A stretch of 64,000 bases of DNA from Orobanche coerulescens (Eukaryota; Streptophyta; Magnoliopsida; Lamiales; Orobanchaceae): positions 141,761,215-141,825,214 of the forward strand of contig CM065810.1 of the NCBI GenBank assembly GCA_033398695.1, given 5' to 3'. Both the position numbers and the translations under genes were made by a program. Numbering within the stretch: position 1 is the first letter of the stretch; every line of letters begins with the position of its first letter. A model generated the notes under the pieces. That model did no database searches. It saw nothing but the letters and a program-made list of their open reading frames with translations, and had not been told where the DNA came from. Below are positions 43,701 through 56,371 of this stretch, piece after piece.

Positions 43701-44480
43701 TTAATGTATTAGTTCTTATTCTTACATAATATAAAGTGTAGAGTTCAATTTGTAATATTATACAGTTTAGACAAAAATTCAAAATTATACGTATTTTTGG
43801 GTTTACGGATTTTAGTGTTTTACAGAAGTGCAAGTGAGTCCCGCCATATACTTGCGAATCTCCGGCTTCATCCGTATGTCAAAATGACAAATCTTCTCTT
43901 CTTTAGTTATCACCTGATCTCGCACATAACTGAGTTGTTTGCTATAGTCGATAATAGCTTGAGACACCGATACGTCCTGCAGTTCTGCCAAATAAAAAAC
44001 ACGAATCCTTTGATCTCTAATCGATTTCAGACAAAACTCAGCTTCCATAAATTCCTGGAACTCCGCCCATGTGACATCACGATCAAGAGGTTTAACAACT
44101 TCCCACCAATTAACGGCATCTCTATCAATAAGGTACTGGGCGATAGACACCTTCCGCTCTTCGGGGCAATTAACCGCCTCGAATATCTTACCTAACTGAA
44201 GAAGCCAACCATCCCAACCCAACACATCTGCAGCACCAGCGAATCGAGGGAGATTCATACGAACTACCTCTCAAAGCCATTGATTTACACCGACGTTCTG
44301 AGTCGCGTCAGTGTTGCATTGAACTGCCTGGGTCAACTGAGTCATCTGCGCTGATAATTGTTGCAGTATAGTAGCAACACCAATACCAATATCATTCACG
44401 GCACTATTCTCTCGATCCCGCATCTGCTCCCCATGGCCATCAGTACCACGGTTACGACCACGACTTCTGCCCCTCGGCAT
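40723..44480 (-). pseudogene. gag: A2/A3 gag, split by a solo LTR
   Basis: ATG at 44478-44480 (MPRGRSRGRNRG). The frame runs to 43825, is interrupted by the solo LTR 41095-43824, and resumes in phase at 41089 to the TGA at 40723-40725: 341 codons without the insert. It has one other defect, a TGA at 44271-44273 after NQWL. Capsid text: NLPRFAGAADVLGWDGWL, KIFEAVNCPEERKVSIAQYL, FDIRMKPEIRKYMAGLTCTS | LRDYQNRALAYE. Both zinc knuckles are intact: CFNCNMSGHVHAHC and CYKCRLVGHRVQFC. The stop comes 11 residues after the second knuckle, whereas in element D the frame runs on into protease. The ancestral product would assemble particles and bind RNA but could not copy it. Confidence 0.88.
41095..43824 (-). 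mobile_element. solo LTR (2730 bp), TSD gaagt
   Basis: Runs from TGTAACACCCCAACCC to GTGTTTTACA, flanked by gaagt at 41090-41094 and 43825-43829. It splits the A2/A3 gag between capsid codons, which pins both edges exactly. A/T-rich, no palindrome array; orientation from the TGTAACACCCC end is -. Confidence 0.92.
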
Positions 44481-45084
44481 ACTAACAAGCAACAACCTAA
44501 CGCAACGAAAAATATAATCACCTACCAACAGTACTCTAGCGGAGGTTACCAATGACAACAGCGTGCAAAGCCAATGGTTCGCATAATTATAACAGTACAC
44601 AAGTAGCCATCAAAAGTTAATTAACATTCAAAATCGAATTTCTCCCTCTCAGTCACGAGGACTATATCAACTAGTGCATACCGAACGACTCAGCGTTCAC
44701 ACCAACATTTTAATCATAACTCTGAGCATTATAGTCGAAATAACAATAACATCATTACCACATACCTTTTAACCGAAATTCATGAAACCGAAAAGTTAAA
44801 AGCAAAAGTCACGTCTCAAGTAAATTTTTGGTAGACCTCATTTGAGTTTTTAAAATCAAATTTTTGAAAACTTGCAATACAATATGAAAATAAAATATAA
44901 GTAGTTTGAATTCTCAAAATTTTTGGCCTCGAGATCATCATACGAAAATCAAACTTTTTCCTCTCTTGAAGGATATTTTAAAATAAAATTTACGTGACTT
45001 CCCAAAACATTTAAAGCTTTAAAATATCAAATTGATAAACTTTCCTTGCGTAACCACACCATAACCATTACTCATGTAAAAACG

Positions 45085-45134
<50 letters not shown>

Positions 45135-45236
45135 TATACACTGGTACCACTCTTCCTTCCAGCACAATACGAGAATCAACAAGTATGTATTACGTATTCA
45201 CAATTCACATTTAAACTCCACATCATAACACAAAAT
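44481..45236 (-). other. A2/A3 leader, gag-proximal part
   Basis: Non-coding 5' leader; contains a TA microsatellite (45086-45126). Homologous to the A1 leader near 22800-23000. Confidence 0.65.
45086..45126. repeat. (TA)n microsatellite
   Basis: About 20 TA units followed by (CA)n-like sequence. Confidence 0.95.
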
Positions 45237-45749
45237 TGTAATATCCGTGTTTTCTATTTTCGGTAATTTCTATTTCGATGTATGTTCATTTCGGACAGCT
45301 CGCTTAGCACCGTTTTGGGATTCTGAATCTATTTTGTTCTTGGAGTTTTTCCGTCTGGTCGAGTTTCGAGGATGTTTTTGCATAATCTCATCTTGAATTA
45401 TATCTTGCCGTATGTACGTTCGATTCTCGTAAAACTTGTTCGTTTTCGTTGTTTCTAGATTGGTATAAGTTTGTATGGTTGAGTTGGTCGTGTTGAAACT
45501 TTCGGTTTGTTAATCCGATGTTGTATCGCGATTTTTCGGGCACTTGGGCCGTTCTTGTAACTTTCATAAGTTTGGGGAATTTTGCTTTATTTGCTTCGTT
45601 TCAGACTCTCTAGTGATCGAGATTATATTCTCTTTCAACGCTCAACTTTGTCATCTTGATTATTACGTGTTTATGTTTCTGGATTCTGGTCTTGCTTCGT
45701 ATTTCGGCACTTTTGTACTGCTGTTGGCGCGGTAATCGTGCAAGATCAA

Positions 45750-46045
45750 CCATTGCTGAGTAGCGCACACTACTCGACTTACTTGCGTGGCGCTATCATC
45801 GCGGTGGTTAGCGACGCTAACCCGGGGTTCGTAGCGTGCGCTAACGATTTCGTAGCCTGGGGATGAGAGGTTCAAGATTGCATCGGGACTGTAGCGTACG
45901 CTAATTAGCGTTAACGCACGCTAATCCCTAGTACTAGCGCACGCTAACCATGTTAGCTTGCGTACGCTAACTGGAGGACAGTAGGCAGACTGTTCTTCCA
46001 CGCCCCGCTAGCGCACGCTAATGCTTGTGCGTAGCGTGCGCTAAG
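45750..46045. repeat. TTAGCGTGCGCTAA-type palindrome array, solo LTR
   Basis: About nine words, for example gtagcgcacactac, gttagcgacgctaacc, cgtagcgtgcgctaac, gtagcgtacgctaatta, acgcacgctaat, ctagcgcacgctaacc, ctagcgcacgctaatg and gtagcgtgcgctaagg, ending at the TATA box. Confidence 0.88.
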
Positions 46046-46052
46046 GCTGTTT

Positions 46053-46063
46053 TATATAAATAG
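46053..46063 (+). promoter_or_regulatory. TATA box of the 2242-bp solo LTR
   Basis: TATATAAATAG directly after the palindrome array. Confidence 0.65.
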
Positions 46064-46688
46064 GACAGCAGCAGTCAACTTCCTCATTTTTCCTTTATTT
46101 CTTATCCTTCTCGGCTTTGAGCGATTCCAGGCGAGGGTTAGGGCCTATTCCGACTGTAGATCATCATTCACTAACACCGGGCATTCCTTGCGTGAATTCT
46201 TCAAGTTCCTAATCACTTTCCACCATCCGAATCAAGGTAAAAATTCCCAAAACCCTTGTTTTGAGATTTTGGGGGAAATTTGGGGATTTCTTGGGATTTG
46301 ACTCTTATAGTCCGAATTATCACTGGATTATCGCTAGACTTCGATTGTGTACTTGTAATCCTTCGTTTTATTGATGATTTGTGGTTTTGGACTTCAAGTT
46401 TTCCATGTTCGTCACTTATAGTCGACGATACCCAAGTCATGACCGACAAATTGTCCCAGCGGGTAGAATTAGGATTTATTCTTACCTTTCCGCGTTATTG
46501 AGACTTGTGTATACCGTTATTGTGTTAGGAACGGATTTGGAAGGATTGTGCGGACCTAAACCTATTCCTTCGTCGTTTCCTTCATTTCGTTTCATTCAAG
46601 GCAAGTACATGTATTATACTTCATTATGTGTGTACGGATTGATGTGAATGATGTAAACTGTATTATTGAATAAATGTGATGGTTACTC

Positions 46689-46905
46689 TTCCACCTGGGG
46701 ATGGCATGTGGCCTCTGGGGGCCGATACTAATGGGTACGGCCACGGAAGTGGGCTTGGGTGCGTGTGTTGATGTTCTTCCACCTGGGGATGGTTCGACGG
46801 GACCTCTGGGGGCCGATACTAATGGGTACGGACGCAGAAGTGGTTTCTCACCTGGGGACGGTCCGACGGGACCTATGGGGACCGATACTAATGGGTACGG
46901 TCGCG
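46689..46905. repeat. three-copy tandem repeat in solo LTR
   Basis: Copies start at 46689, 46777 and 46855 with the core cacctggggatgg...ctgggggccgatactaatgggtacgg. Homologous, copy for copy, with the A1 repeat at 21466-21680. Confidence 0.88.
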
Positions 46906-47478
46906 AGTTACCAAGCGTGGATAATTGTGATGTGGAAAACTTGTTGATATACTGTCTTGGTGTTAATGTGATATTCCAGAATTTTGATTTTCAAAAAAAA
47001 AAATGATTTTCCTAACGATTTGTTTGCGTTGAATCGTATGTATATATAATGCTGTGAAATTGTGTACTTGCACTAGCTATTCAAATGCTAACCCCTTAAA
47101 TGGGGGAAATGCGTCTTATGCATTTCAGGTACTGGTCGAGCTGAGGAGCTGGCACGGGATGCGCATACAAAGAATGGGTTGGCATGATGATGTGGCTCGA
47201 GTCTGTATTTTTTGTGTTTTGTCATTGCATTTGTCGAGTACCGGAGTTAGACTGTTTACTTTGAAACTTGGTTTAAGTCCCCTGCGTGGGCAATGAATTG
47301 GATTTATCTCATGTTCATGTACTCCGTTAAAATGTTTTGTCCGAGGCCACGGCCTTACTTATCTTTTTGAGTGCATCATTTGGGATTATATTGTGGTTTA
47401 TGTATCATGTGTTAGCCTGGTAGACCTCACGAGGGTTCTACGGCATGTAATGTCCCATTTGTGAATCGGGGTGTTACA

Positions 47479-47704
47479 AAAATCACACAAACTCGTATAA
47501 CACGAGACACAACATAGTAGGGAGACTTACATCCACAGATCGTACGAAGATGATGGCTGCGCCTTGATACTAATCACGACCGACATCTCCGACGACGCGT
47601 CGCGACACGACTCAATCAGACAAAATCTGAAAAGACAAGACTCGACAACACACAACTAGACCCGACACCTAGGTTTCCGCAACCTAAGCTCCGATACCAT
47701 ATTC
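47479..47704 (-). other. A2/A3 leader, PBS-proximal part
   Basis: PBS at 47682-47699 (reverse complement TGGTATCGGAGCTTAGGT). Arm GATACTAATCAC at 47566-47577 on + and possible donor GTAAGT (47525-47530 on -). Confidence 0.85.
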
Positions 47705-49067
47705 TGTAACACCCCCAAGCCACTCGGGAATATTACAGCACCGCAGACCCTCTCCATGAGGATCTATTAGGCTAAATACAGAAATCACAACAATAGAATA
47801 CATGCCGACATGGCTAAATAACGAACCGTTAGACCGATTTGGTCTTTTACCACAACATACACATCACTTATACATAACTATTTCTCACAACCCATACCCA
47901 CGCAGGGGTCAGAATACACCAACACTCCCATAAGATGGAAAAAATACCACAACGGAAAGACAAAACAACAAGACGTTACCAAAATGCTCAACACTGGACT
48001 TCATGTGATTAGTATCGTCGTCATTCCATCATCCTTCATACCGATCCTCTGATTTTCTCCCCAATAACCTGCAAGTACCTGGACGCTATATAGACATCCA
48101 CCCTCCGATTAATCGGGGGTTAGCAAAACTCCACTGTTTTGCTAGTGCAAGTATAAAATACAAATACAAGCTATACAAATCACACTCCATGAACATAATG
48201 TTCGTGAATAGTCATCCAGACAAAAATAACAACAGACTTCCCGAGATAATTTGCTTGAATAAAATAGTTCGAAACACGGAAGTTGGGAATGTAGCTTGAT
48301 ATACATTTTGAGAAAACATTTTAAGATCTCGGGAGTGTTGAAAATGTTCGAGAATTTTCACTTGTCGAAACCACCGGGGGACAAAGACCAAAGATCATTT
48401 TAGTTTTCTAAAATACAATACCGATAACAAAACACGGGGTCCACGACCCAATCATACCACTCCGATCACAAAACACGGGGTCCACGACCCAGTCATACAC
48501 ATCAACATATTCCCAATGATTATTCGCGTCCCGTGCTAACAAGCCACGAACCTCAGATACTCCCACAGAACATACCCGAGTGAATAACCCAATGGGAAAC
48601 CACACAATATCACATGTCACCACGACAATAGTCACATAACCACAACCATACATACGTTCATAGTTATCCCGGCATCGGGCTAGCAAGCCACGAACCTCGG
48701 AGCCTCCACGAGACATACCCGATCAGAAAACCCATGACACGTATGTCACACAACCAAACCACAACCATAAGTTATCCAGGCATCACTTTAACAAGTTACG
48801 AACCTCGGAGTCCCCGTAAGACATACCCGGATTGGATAACCCCACAAGTTATCCCGACATCGAGCTAGCAAGCCACGAACCTCGGAGTCCCTGCAAGACA
48901 TACCGGATTGGATAACCCCATGGTCACGCCTGATCCGTACTAGTAAGGACGGATCCCCGAGATTCAACAATCTTACCTAGTGGCACATCACTTACAACAA
49001 TAACACAACAACAAGCAAATACCATTACCAAACAACACTAAGCATCACAACTTCCTTACAAAGGAGT
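47705..49067 (-). repeat. A3 5' LTR, inner part (1363 bp)
   Basis: Begins on + with TGTAACACCCCCAAGCC. Contains arm GTGATTAGTATC (48005-48016), double hairpin (about 48100-48144), two copies of the hairpin phrase cacggggtccacgaccca (48433, 48474) and four degenerate copies of ctarcaagccacgaacctc (48530-48910). Cut at 49067 by array B; the remainder should lie right of the window. Confidence 0.87.
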
Positions 49068-50748
49068 TGTAACACCCCCAGAATACGACCGGGAATGTCA
49101 CACGCCGTAGACCCTTATCACAAGGATCCACCAGGCTAAACTCCAAACGACTACTCAAAGATTGACCGACCGGGGTCAAAATTTAATACAAAGCAGACCG
49201 ACAAGGTCATAAACCAATTCATAAACTAACGACATTCATACAACAATGACAACAATAAACTTGAACACAGAAAAGAATGACAACTCAATTTAAAAATTGA
49301 TAACTACACCCATGCAAGGGTGAATACTCAAACGACAAGGAAAATACCGACCAAAATGAAACAAAAGAAAAGACTCTGACTCTGGTATGATTAGCATCGT
49401 CGTCTTCCATCTCCTCCCAAGCCAATCCCGTGACTGCTCCCGAGCTGCCAAAACCTGAGCGCATAACAGGCACCCAGGCCCCGAAAACTCGGGGGTTAGC
49501 AACCGGAATTTTGCTAGTGCAAGTTCATAATCTACACGATATACGAACAGTAATAACACAAAATTCAAGCGCCGTGAAGCCTTAACACAAACCATACATT
49601 CCCACAATCAGCACAGAATAACACTCGCATACAGAAGGTGAAAGGTAATCACATAGTCATATTCTCCTTACGGAAAATAACATTCATGAAACTTTAAACG
49701 AGCCCAAGGAGTCAGGAAGATCCCTTTTGTAAAAGGAAAAGTATTTTGATAAGATAGTTTGCAAACATTATTATTGACTCGGGCCGTCTAGGGGTTTTTA
49801 AAATCGAATGGGAATGCTATTGGAAATAATTTCAAAAGCTCTCGGGTCCTTGACCCAACATATGGAAAACGATTACACGAAAACCAAGTCAATTTATTCG
49901 GGGTTCTCGACCCAGTTTATAGAACACCAACACAAACGAAATCATTACAACATCTCACAGGGTTCTAAACCCAATCCAAATAACATCATCACGAATTCAA
50001 TCATCTCAACATTCCACAGGGTCCTCGACCCAATACACAGAATGGCACCACAATACAATCAAAGGCACAATCTCTCATTCGACATATCCTGCTCAAGACC
50101 CCCGATTAATTAACCCTCGGAGATTTCGTCAAACCTCCTTGGTTAATTAACCCTGATACCCACGCTTTAAAAACAATTTGAAACAAGCTTTCAAAAACAC
50201 GAATCGCGGACCAAATCAAGACAAACATTTGAAAGTGAGTTGAAAGAATTTGAGATACGAATATCGTTCGAGAACGGGGTCTCGGCTATCACTCAAATAC
50301 CCGTAACCAATAAGCTGCCAGCGCCTCCCTTGCGCACTGTACGGCGTTCACTTCCATCATGTTGGCCGCTCCTTGAACATGTCACCGCACCGCGCTACTC
50401 CCGCAAGAGCCGCCTTGCACGCGCATTAGGTGACATCGGCGTTCACCACCCATATGGAGCCGCACATTGCACAGCGTACACCGTGCCGAGTGCACGCCCG
50501 CCTCGTAGGTTCCGGATATGACGTTTCTCACAACAAGTATCCACATTGTTCAAACATCATGCACACGGACAAACGTCACAACAATTTTCAACTCGGTACA
50601 TCAAGTCACACAATTTCTCCGCTACCCATAACCACACAAATAAACAATAACACTCACGTTATCAATCAAACTCAATCAACACCGCACATATATCTCTATA
50701 TTGCGACTCAACCGAATATATATACATTTATATATATAGATATATAGA

Positions 50749-50769
50749 TATATATATATATATATATAA
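50749..50769. repeat. (TA)n in B LTR 1
   Basis: About 10 TA units. The same site has about 25 units in LTR 2 (56322-56371) and about 9 in LTR 3 (61946-61963). Confidence 0.9.
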
Positions 50770-51598
50770 CCTTACTATATTATATGAATAACTATAGTTC
50801 GCCCATCAATCCAAGTTGAGTACGTCAACTAATGTTAGAATTCAACACTCGTCGATCACCGACATAAACATATATATTAATATACGTATATACATACATA
50901 TATTTAACATGTAACTATATATAAACACATATATATATATATACACATACATATATATATATACATCCATATAAACTCATACACTTCGACAACAATGATT
51001 TCACGCAGTTACAATTCGTATATCGAGGTACTTGCCTTGGTAATACGACGAAGGAGACTACGAAGGAATAGGTTTCGGTCAGAACAATCCTCTCAAATCC
51101 TACACTAACACAATAATGATATACAATCAATCCCACATCATGAATACGAAGAAATTCCTCCTAGTTCTACCGTTTGGGACAATTTATCGAACACCAAGAG
51201 TGCGTAGGGAATTGAAATCGGTTAACGGTGAACTAACGGGATTTCATCCCAACCAAAAACAAGAAAACCAAGGGTCACGAGAGTACTATCAAAATCTAAC
51301 AACAACATCGGTTAATTCGGATTAAAACACAAGATCACCACCAAACCCTCCCCAAAAATCATACTAGGGTTAAAGGGGTTCTTACCTCTTGAAGATTCAA
51401 GCCCTATAATCCGAAGAACACGTGCTAGATCCACAATCCGAGCTACACGATCGAAGGAAGATGAAGAAAAACACACAATCAAAAGGGTGGATGGAGAAGA
51501 AATCCCCCTCTCAACCCTCTCTCTCTCGCGCACGGTGGAAGGGAGGAAAAAAATGTGCGAATCTCGCTGAAAACGCACAGTTATAGCGCTGACCGCAT

Positions 51599-51930
51599 TG
51601 TGTGCCGCGGCTCAGCTAAACTGTGCCGCGGCACAGGGCCAAAAATTGCGCCCAGTGGTCGGCTGACCGCTCGTTGTGCCGCGGCTCATTCGGAGTGTGC
51701 CGCGGCTCAGACTCGGCATGTGCCGCGGCATCACGGGACCGTGCCGGGCACGCGGTACAGAGGTTTTAGCGCGGTGCCACACGGGTGTGCCGCGGCCGGA
51801 AAAAGTGTGCCGCGGCACGGCTGCAGTGTGCGGCGGCGCACAATCCTTGTGCCGCGGCACACGGCACACCGCTTGGCCAACAATCGGGTAATGTGTGCGC
51901 CGGGCGCACAATCCTTGCCGCGCCCACAAC
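51599..51930. repeat. GTGCCGCGGCAC palindrome array, B LTR 1
   Basis: About twelve words with core TGTGCCGCGGCACA (perfect palindrome) and variants ending in ctcag or atcac. On the - strand the array is directly upstream of a TATAA-like box. Repeated at 57201-57535 and 62797-63120 in LTRs 2 and 3. Confidence 0.92.
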
Positions 51931-52417
51931 CCCGGTCCCAAGAATGACGAAAAATGATCCGGAAAGAGAATAAAAGCAATAGGAATCGATATTTGGGCAA
52001 CAATAACACAAAATGGAAGTACGGAACCCCAAAACGATATGAGGTACACAACCAAAGTCGAACAAGGAACAAATTCCCTAAACTTCTAGGAAATTACAAA
52101 AACGGCCCAAACATCCGAAAATCACGATACAACGTCGGATTAACAATCCGAAACTCACAACATGCTCTACTCAATCATACGAACTCATGGAAGTAAGAAA
52201 GTGACGAAATCGAACGAGTTTAACGAGAATCAAATACACATGAGACAAAAGATAACACAAGATGAAATTACGTAAAAACATCATCGAGACCCGTCTAAGC
52301 GGAGAAACTCCAAGAACAAAATAGGTTCAGAATTCCAAAACAGTGTCAAGCGAGTTGTCGAAACGGACCTCCGCCGGAAAATGAAAATTACCGGAAATCG
52401 AATTTGCGGGTATTACA

Positions 52418-54665
52418 TTCTACCCTCCTTAAAAGAAGTTTCGTCCCGAAACTTAAAATAGAGAGCGGCGGAACAATCAAGGAAATAACTACTTGCTCAG
52501 CCCCACATCATCATGAGCAATGCGCGAATGCGAGGTTCTAAAAATGTAAGTGAACACAATAAGTCGAGGTGGAGGAGTATGAATTTCGAGACAATAACTC
52601 CAAGAGTTAAGAAAACCACAAGACGGCTCAGATGTCCTGAAACCATCTTTCGAGTTCGACCAACCGCAATCCAAGTTCATAACACATCCTAAGTGTCAAT
52701 TGCACGCATGGGAATAATAGTTCGAACAAAATTTGCAAGAATTAAGTTCAGATAGGGAAGACCACAATAATCCACGGGTTTTAACAAAACAGCTCCAAAT
52801 TCGTTCGGAGGACTACAGCTAGGTAGAACAAGATAGTTTAAAATCGTCAAGAGGATCATAATTGAATTACCAACAATGAAAAATCACACAATACCGAAAA
52901 TACCAAGGAAGGTACGGGTAATACACTCCCCCACACTAAAAGATATTTCGATCCCAAACTTAGAACAACAAGAGTTGGAAACATAGAGCGATGAAATGAA
53001 GAACGATCAAAGTCACGATTGTTCAAAACAAAGAACGATTAGGACATATTGCAAAATATTCATCCTCCCATGTTAGGCTCTTCAAGGAAACATAGGTTTC
53101 GGGACATTCTCCATCACTTGCTCGTCCGCCAATAGGGTAGCATTCCTTGCCGCCCGTAAACTATCTCACAATGCTTCTCCCGATGACCTTCACACCCGCA
53201 CCAGAACAAGTCAAGAGTGGAAAGGGACAATTTACACGAACATGTCCCCGACGATTGCGCTTGAAGCACCCTCCCTTCTTACCGAGAGTCACCGATGCCG
53301 GCTTGGGATTCCAAGCGCTCACTCCCGATCGCGAAGACGACGCGTTCAACGACGGGGTTTGGGAGCCTTAGGCTCTTCGCCGACCAAAAATTTCCCGGAT
53401 GTCCTCCGTCTCGGCCGCTCGAGGGCTCGACCACCGAGGAGATTTCATAGATATCGATTGATCTTGATACTCCTTCACCGTAGCATGAATTGTGGTCGCA
53501 CGAACCACCTCGCCGCTTCCATTTCCATCATCACGTCTACGTCCGCCGAGGCTCGACATACTAATACGGATAACACCGATCAACGGTATTAGTTTATCAC
53601 TGCATAATATACCATAATTATCAACCCGAGTTTGATTAGCATCCTTAGAATAACAATACTATCGTAAAGCACAAAATTTTATGAAGTCAATTTCGAGTTC
53701 CTCCACGAGGACGATCATTATATGTATGCACTTAATGAAAACAAATTTTTGAAACAGAGGGCTAGTCACGTTGAGCCCAAGACTTGTAAACACTGTCTTT
53801 TATTTTGGAAGAGGAAGTTTATATAACGAATCTAAAAATTATTTTCGAGTGATGTATAAAAGAAAAAAAAAAGAAATCGAAAATTAATTCGTAACTAATT
53901 TGAAATATTTCAAAGGTGTTAAGTCTCAAATACCACAATTTTGAAAATCTTTTCTCTTCTTCCAAAATGTTTATTCGAAAGAATTTTCCATCGAGATACG
54001 TGACCATTTAACATGACGATGTTAAATCACGGCTTTACACAATGTTAGAAAATTTCAAAGCGTCACTTTAAAATATTCGTGATACTACAGCGCCGTGGGC
54101 CGTGCCGGAACCTACTGTGCTAAAAATCATTTAAAAAAAAATGTTCAAAATGCCAAAAAGGCCGATGTCGGTAATGTTCTCAAATACTCACTAAAGTCAT
54201 TTATAAAATATCAAGTACCGTCATAAGAATACTATCAAAACGTGCAAGACAAAATATCAAAACTCGGCTTGCAAGATACTAAAAGCCATCTCAAAATACT
54301 CACGCAACGGATAAAATTATCATTCATGAATTTATTCTAATAAAGTACCGAAACAGATAAACATGCTCGACTTCCGAAGCATACTACATAACTATTTTTA
54401 CTCGGACCGCATATGCATATTATATCCTAAAACAATAATATCACCAACAAGTTCCAATTCCTATCTCACATTAAACATATTAGCACAATATGATCAAATA
54501 CGTATATAAGGGGACTTACGATCGGGAGGCTTACCATCACGGATTGCCGGAAGATGATGTCGGAACCACGATACTAACCACAACTCTGATGCGCGCGACT
54601 TACACAAGACATGGACTTGACCCAACGGCCTAGGTTTTTCGCAAACCTGGCTCCGATACCATAAA
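52418..54665 (-). other. array B internal region 1 (2248 bp)
   Basis: PPT (reverse complement of ttctaccctccttaaaag) and stem-loop AAGTTTCGGGACGAAACTT at its left; PBS TGGTATCGGAGCCAGGTT (54644-54661) at its right; arm GATACTAACCAC (54570-54581 on +) and possible splice donors at 54514-54519 and 54530. It carries a frameshifted mini gag. The stretch 54070-54330 is homologous to the LARD1 internal region. Confidence 0.88.
53060..53559 (-). pseudogene. gag: array B mini gag, copy 1 (frameshifted)
   Basis: Start ATG 53557-53559 (MSSLGGRRRDDGNG). It follows copy 2 up to KEYQDQSIS, then shifts frame; the zinc-knuckle part is readable in another frame but knuckle 1 reads CFKRNRRGH (second Cys lost) and knuckle 2 is lost by further short indels. 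Differences from copy 2 are mostly 1-4-base deletions. Confidence 0.85.
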
Positions 54666-56319
54666 TGTAACACCCCCAGAATACGACCGGGAATGTCACA
54701 CGCCGTAGACCCTTATCACAAGGATCCACCAGGCTAAACTCCAAACGACTACTCAAAGATTGACCGACCGGGGTCAAAATTTAATACAAAGCAGACCGAC
54801 AAGGTCATAAACCAATTCATAAACTAACGACATTCATACAACAATGACAACAATAAACTTGAACACAGAAAAGAATGACAACTCAATTTAAAAATTGATA
54901 ACTACACCCATGCAAGGGTGAATACTCAAACGACAAGGAAAATACCGACCAAAATGAAACAAAAGAAAAGACTCGACTGCGTATGATTAGCATCGCTGCC
55001 TTCCATCTCCTCCAAGCCAATCCCGTGATCGCTCCCGAGCCGCCAAAACTCGAGCGCATAACAGCACCCACCCCGAAAACTCTGGGGTTAGCAACCGGAA
55101 TTTTGCTAGTGCAAGTACATAATATACAAGATATACGAACAAGAATAACACAAAATTCAAGCGCCGTGAAGCCTTAACACAAACCATACATTCCCACAAC
55201 AAGACAGAATAACACTCGCATACACAAGGTGAAAGGTAATCACATAGTCATATTCTCCTTACGGAAAATAACATTCATGAAACTTTAAACGAGCCCAAGG
55301 AGTCGGGAAGATCCCTTTTGTAAAAAGGAAAAGTATTTTGATAAGATAGTTTGCAAACATTATTATTGACTCGGGCCTAGGGGTTTTTAAAATCGAATGG
55401 GAATGCTATTGGAAATAATTTCAAAGCTCTCGGGTCCTTGACCCAACATATGGAAAACGATTACACGAAAACCAAGTCAATTTATTCGGGGTTCTCACCC
55501 ACTTTATAGAACACCAACACAAACGAAATCATTACAACATCTCACGTGGTTCTAAACCCAATCCAAATAACATCATCACGAATTCAATCATCTCAACATT
55601 CCACAGGGGTCCTCGACCCAATACAAGAATGGCACCACAATACAATCAAAGGCACAATCTCTCATTCGACATATCCTGCTCAAGACTTCGACACTAACCC
55701 TGAGATTTCACAAACCTCCTTGGTTAATTAACCCCGATACCCACGCTTTAAAAACAATTTGAAACAAGCTTTCAAAACACGAATCGCGGACCAAATCAAG
55801 ACAAACATTTGAAAGTGAGTTGAAAGAATTTGAGATACGAATATCGTTCAGAACGGGGTCTCGGCTATCACTCAAATACCCGTAACCAATAAGCCCGCCA
55901 GCGCCTCCCTTGCGCACTGTACCGGCGTTCACTTCCATCATGTTGGCCGCTCCTTGAACATGTCACCGCACCGTCACTCCCGCAAGAGCCGCCTGCACGC
56001 GCATTAGGTGACATCGGCGTTCACCACCCATATGGAGCCGCACATTGCAGACACTGTGCCGGAGTGCACGCCCGCCTCGTAGGTTCCTGATATGACGTTT
56101 CTCACAACAAGTATCCACATTGTTCAAACATCATGCACACGGACAAACGTCACAATAATTTTCAACTCGGTACATCAAGTCACACAATTTCTCTGCCACC
56201 CATAACCACACAAATAAACAATAACACGCACGTTATCAATCAAACTCAATCAACACCGCACATATATCTCTATATTGCGACTCAACCGAATATATATACA
56301 TTTATATATATAGATATAT

Positions 56320-56321
<2 letters not shown>

Positions 56322-56371
<50 letters not shown>
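56322..56371. repeat. (TA)n in B LTR 2
   Basis: About 25 uninterrupted TA units. Confidence 0.95.

Larger units (their letters stand above)
45237..47478 (+). mobile_element. solo LTR (2242 bp), TSD aaaat
   Basis: TGTAATATCC...GGGTGTTACA, flanked by aaaat at 45232-45236 and 47479-47483. Its start resembles LARD1 and B LTRs (cggtaatttc). It contains a TTAGCGTGCGCTAA-type array (45750-46045), a TATATAAATAG box (46053-46063), a possible donor tcaag|gtaaaa (about 46234), a triplicated repeat (46689-46905) and the double hairpin (47074-47105). It lies in the A2/A3 leader. Confidence 0.93.
37007..49067 (-). mobile_element. element A2/A3: gag-only LTR element with three solo LTRs inside
   Basis: On the - strand: 5' LTR (from beyond 49067 down to 47705), PBS (47699 to 47682, TGGTATCGGAGCTTAGGT), leader, gag, 3' non-coding segment, PPT and 3' LTR (38624 down to 37007, truncated by element C). 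The LTR overlap 37007-37335 and 48746-49067 matches closely, proving they are the two LTRs of one family. Without the three insertions the internal region is about 2.8 kb and carries gag but no protease, RT or integrase. This is the layout described as TR-GAG. Array B interrupts the 5' LTR at 49067/49068. Confidence 0.88.
49068..52417 (-). repeat. array B LTR 1 (3350 bp)
   Basis: On +: TGTAACACCCCCAGAATACG...GCGGGTATTACA. It includes the arm ATGATTAGCATC (49387-49398), double hairpin (49479-49516), gggtcctcgaccca-type phrases (49845-50035), GC-rich segment (50320-50510), TA microsatellite, possible donor GGTAAGAACCCC on - (near 51386), TATAA-like box (about 51581-51585 on -) and a GTGCCGCGGCAC array (51599-51930). 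Confidence 0.92.
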
